A stretch of 5,481 bases of DNA from Bifidobacterium breve (GTDB lineage: Bacteria; Actinomycetota; Actinomycetes; UBA12327), in NCBI GenBank assembly GCA_943332445.1, contig CALQPL010000088.1, positions 1-5,481 of the forward strand. The letters are read 5' to 3'. A program made the translations under genes and the position numbers. The notes under the pieces were generated by a model. The model searched no databases, was not told where the DNA came from, and saw only the letters and a list, made by a program, of their open reading frames with translations. How positions within the stretch are numbered: position 1 is the stretch's first letter; every line of letters starts with the position of its first letter. Positions 4,223 through 5,481 of the stretch are shown here, piece by piece.

Positions 4223-5481
4223 ATGGATCGGCGAATCTTTGGCATCGAGACCGAATTTGGCGTGACCTGCATTTTTGAAGGTCACCGTCGGCTCTCGCCC
4301 GACGAGGTCGCCCGCTATCTGTTTCGCCGTGTCGTGTCGTGGGGTCGCAGCTCCAACGTATTCCTAGCCAACGGTTCTCGCTTGTATCTCGATGTCGGAT
4401 CGCATCCCGAGTACGCAACAGGCGAATGCGACGACATCGAACAGCTCGTCGCTCATGATAAGGCGGGGGAACGCATTCTCGAAGATCTTGCTCGTGACGC
4501 TCAAAGCCGTTTGCAGGACGAAGGTGTTACTGGCGAGATTTTCTTATTCAAGAACAACACCGATTCTGCGGGTAATTCATACGGGTGTCACGAGAACTAC
4601 CTCATTGCACGCCAGGGTGACTTTTCAAAATTCTCCGACGTACTCATTCCATTCCTTGTCAGTCGACAGCTCATCGCAGGAGCTGGCAAAGTCTTGACCA
4701 CACCAAGAGGTGCCACGTTCTGCCTTAGTCAGCGCGCAGAACACATGTGGGAGGGCGTTTCTTCGGCCACGACTCGCTCGCGGCCCATCATCAATACCAG
4801 GGATGAACCGCACGCAGACGCCGAGCGCTATCGACGACTCCATGTCATCGTGGGCGATTCCAATATGAGCGAAACCACCACCATGCTCAAAGTCGGTGCC
4901 ACTGATCTGGTGTTGCGCATGATCGAAGCCGGGGTCGTGCTGCGTGACCTGACCTTAGAAAACCCCATTCGCGCGATTCGTGAAATCAGTCATGACATCA
5001 CCGGCAAGAAGACAGTTCGACTGAGTAATGGTCGCGAACTCTCCGCACTTGATATGCAACGTGAATTCTTTGAACGGGCCTTCGAGTTTGCGCACCGGCG
5101 CGAAATTGCGGTGGGAACGGTTGCCAAGGTCTTGGACCTGTGGGAACGCACACTCGACGCTGTGGAGAAGGACGATCTCGCCGCCGTGGCTAGCGAAATT
5201 GATTGGGTGAACAAACTGCAACTCGTTGAGCGCTACAGCATTAAGCACGACCTTGCGTTGTCGTCGCCGCGTATCGCGCAGATTGACCTCGCGTATCACG
5301 ACATCAATCAGAGCAGGGGTCTGTACTACCTATCGCAGCGCCGAGGGTTGGTGAAGACCGTTACCTCAGAAGCCGAGATTGCCTTGGCGCAAGTTGAGCC
5401 GCCTCAGACCACTCGAGCCAAACTCCGTGGTGATTTCATCAAACGAGCGCAAGAAACCCGCCGGGATTTCACCGTGGATTG
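4223..5481 (+). CDS. pafA: Pup--protein ligase PafA (3' end beyond window)
   Basis: The frame is open from an ATG at 4223-4225 to the right edge (419 complete codons). PafA uses ATP to phosphorylate the C-terminal Glu of Pup and join it to a substrate lysine. The N-terminus RRIFGIETEFGVTC (3-16) holds the Mg2+/ATP ligand E9, and LYLDVGSHPEYATGECD (54-70) holds the catalytic base D57. Also present are FKNNTDSAGNSYGCHENYL (109-127), WEGVSSATTRSRPIINTRDEPHAD (176-199), GDSNMSETTTMLKVG (211-225), DLAYHDI (355-361) and QTTRAKLRG (395-403), all carboxylate-amine ligase signatures shared with mycobacterial PafA. It reads as PafA rather than the paralogue Dop, because it begins GIETEFG and aligns with PafA without the long Dop-specific loop after the first strands. 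Compared with 452 residues in M. tuberculosis, about 30 C-terminal residues are missing at the edge. The gene follows prcA after 50 bp and is probably cotranscribed. Two in-frame alternatives near the start would gain no conserved sequence. Confidence 0.96.
   Translation, partial: MDRRIFGIETEFGVTCIFEGHRRLSPDEVARYLFRRVVSWGRSSNVFLANGSRLYLDVGSHPEYATGECDDIEQLVAHDKAGERILEDLARDAQSRLQDEGVTGEIFLFKNNTDSAGNSYGCHENYLIARQGDFSKFSDVLIPFLVSRQLIAGAGKVLTTPRGATFCLSQRAEHMWEGVSSATTRSRPIINTRDEPHADAERYRRLHVIVGDSNMSETTTMLKVGATDLVLRMIEAGVVLRDLTLENPIRAIREISHDITGKKTVRLSNGRELSALDMQREFFERAFEFAHRREIAVGTVAKVLDLWERTLDAVEKDDLAAVASEIDWVNKLQLVERYSIKHDLALSSPRIAQIDLAYHDINQSRGLYYLSQRRGLVKTVTSEAEIALAQVEPPQTTRAKLRGDFIKRAQETRRDFTVD

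Noticed and set aside
4392..4697. 101-codon plus-strand frame inside pafA
   Set aside because: It is out of frame with PafA, whose own frame is continuous and conserved across the stretch.
4223..5481. Annotation as Dop instead of PafA
   Set aside because: The start motif, the position after prcA and close residue-by-residue similarity to mycobacterial PafA favour the ligase, and the Dop-loop insertion is not seen.

Overview
The window is an actinobacterial chromosomal segment built from two divergent gene clusters that share a short promoter region at about 2181-2371. The rightward cluster is the Pup-proteasome locus pup-prcB-prcA-pafA. It is nearly diagnostic of Actinomycetota, and its proteins resemble the mycobacterial ones throughout. 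Moderate GC content (by eye) and tight gene overlaps suggest a compact actinobacterial genome, perhaps an aquatic lineage. I cannot name a genus.

Leftward half (1-2180, minus strand). Four genes are read from 2180 towards position 1 with almost no spacing. First is a 145-residue exported or membrane-anchored Ser/Thr/Lys/Pro-rich protein of unknown function. Next is an ApbE-family FAD:protein FMN transferase, 2 bp downstream. Then comes a five-helix ferric-reductase-like protein with two haem-ligand His pairs, overlapping by 4 bp. Last is the N-terminal 76 residues of a NuoF-like flavoprotein, which starts at a GTG overlapping the previous stop by 4 bp and runs off the left edge. This looks like a membrane electron-transfer module: NAD(P)H oxidation at the NuoF-like flavin site, transfer through a di-haem membrane protein, and covalent flavinylation of an acceptor by ApbE. 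No flavin-acceptor protein is visible in the window.

Rightward half (2372-5481, plus strand). pup encodes a 66-residue prokaryotic ubiquitin-like protein ending in Gly-Gly-Gln. prcB (beta subunit, with a 52-residue propeptide before the catalytic Thr) and prcA (alpha subunit) follow with 4-bp and 1-bp overlaps. After a 50-bp gap comes pafA, the Pup ligase, which is open to the right edge and lacks roughly its last 30 residues. PafA attaches Pup to substrate lysines, and the PrcBA core degrades the pupylated proteins. Because Pup ends in Gln, a Dop deamidase is required, and an Mpa/ARC unfoldase is also expected. Neither is in the window.

The Pup-proteasome genes are well known and not novel. 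The more open questions lie in the redox operon (missing flavin acceptor, uncharacterised first gene) and in small details: a Pup with a single lysine, a prcB ribosome-binding site inside the codons for the Pup C-terminus, and an inverted repeat over the likely pup promoter. I saw no RNA genes, mobile elements or CRISPR arrays.
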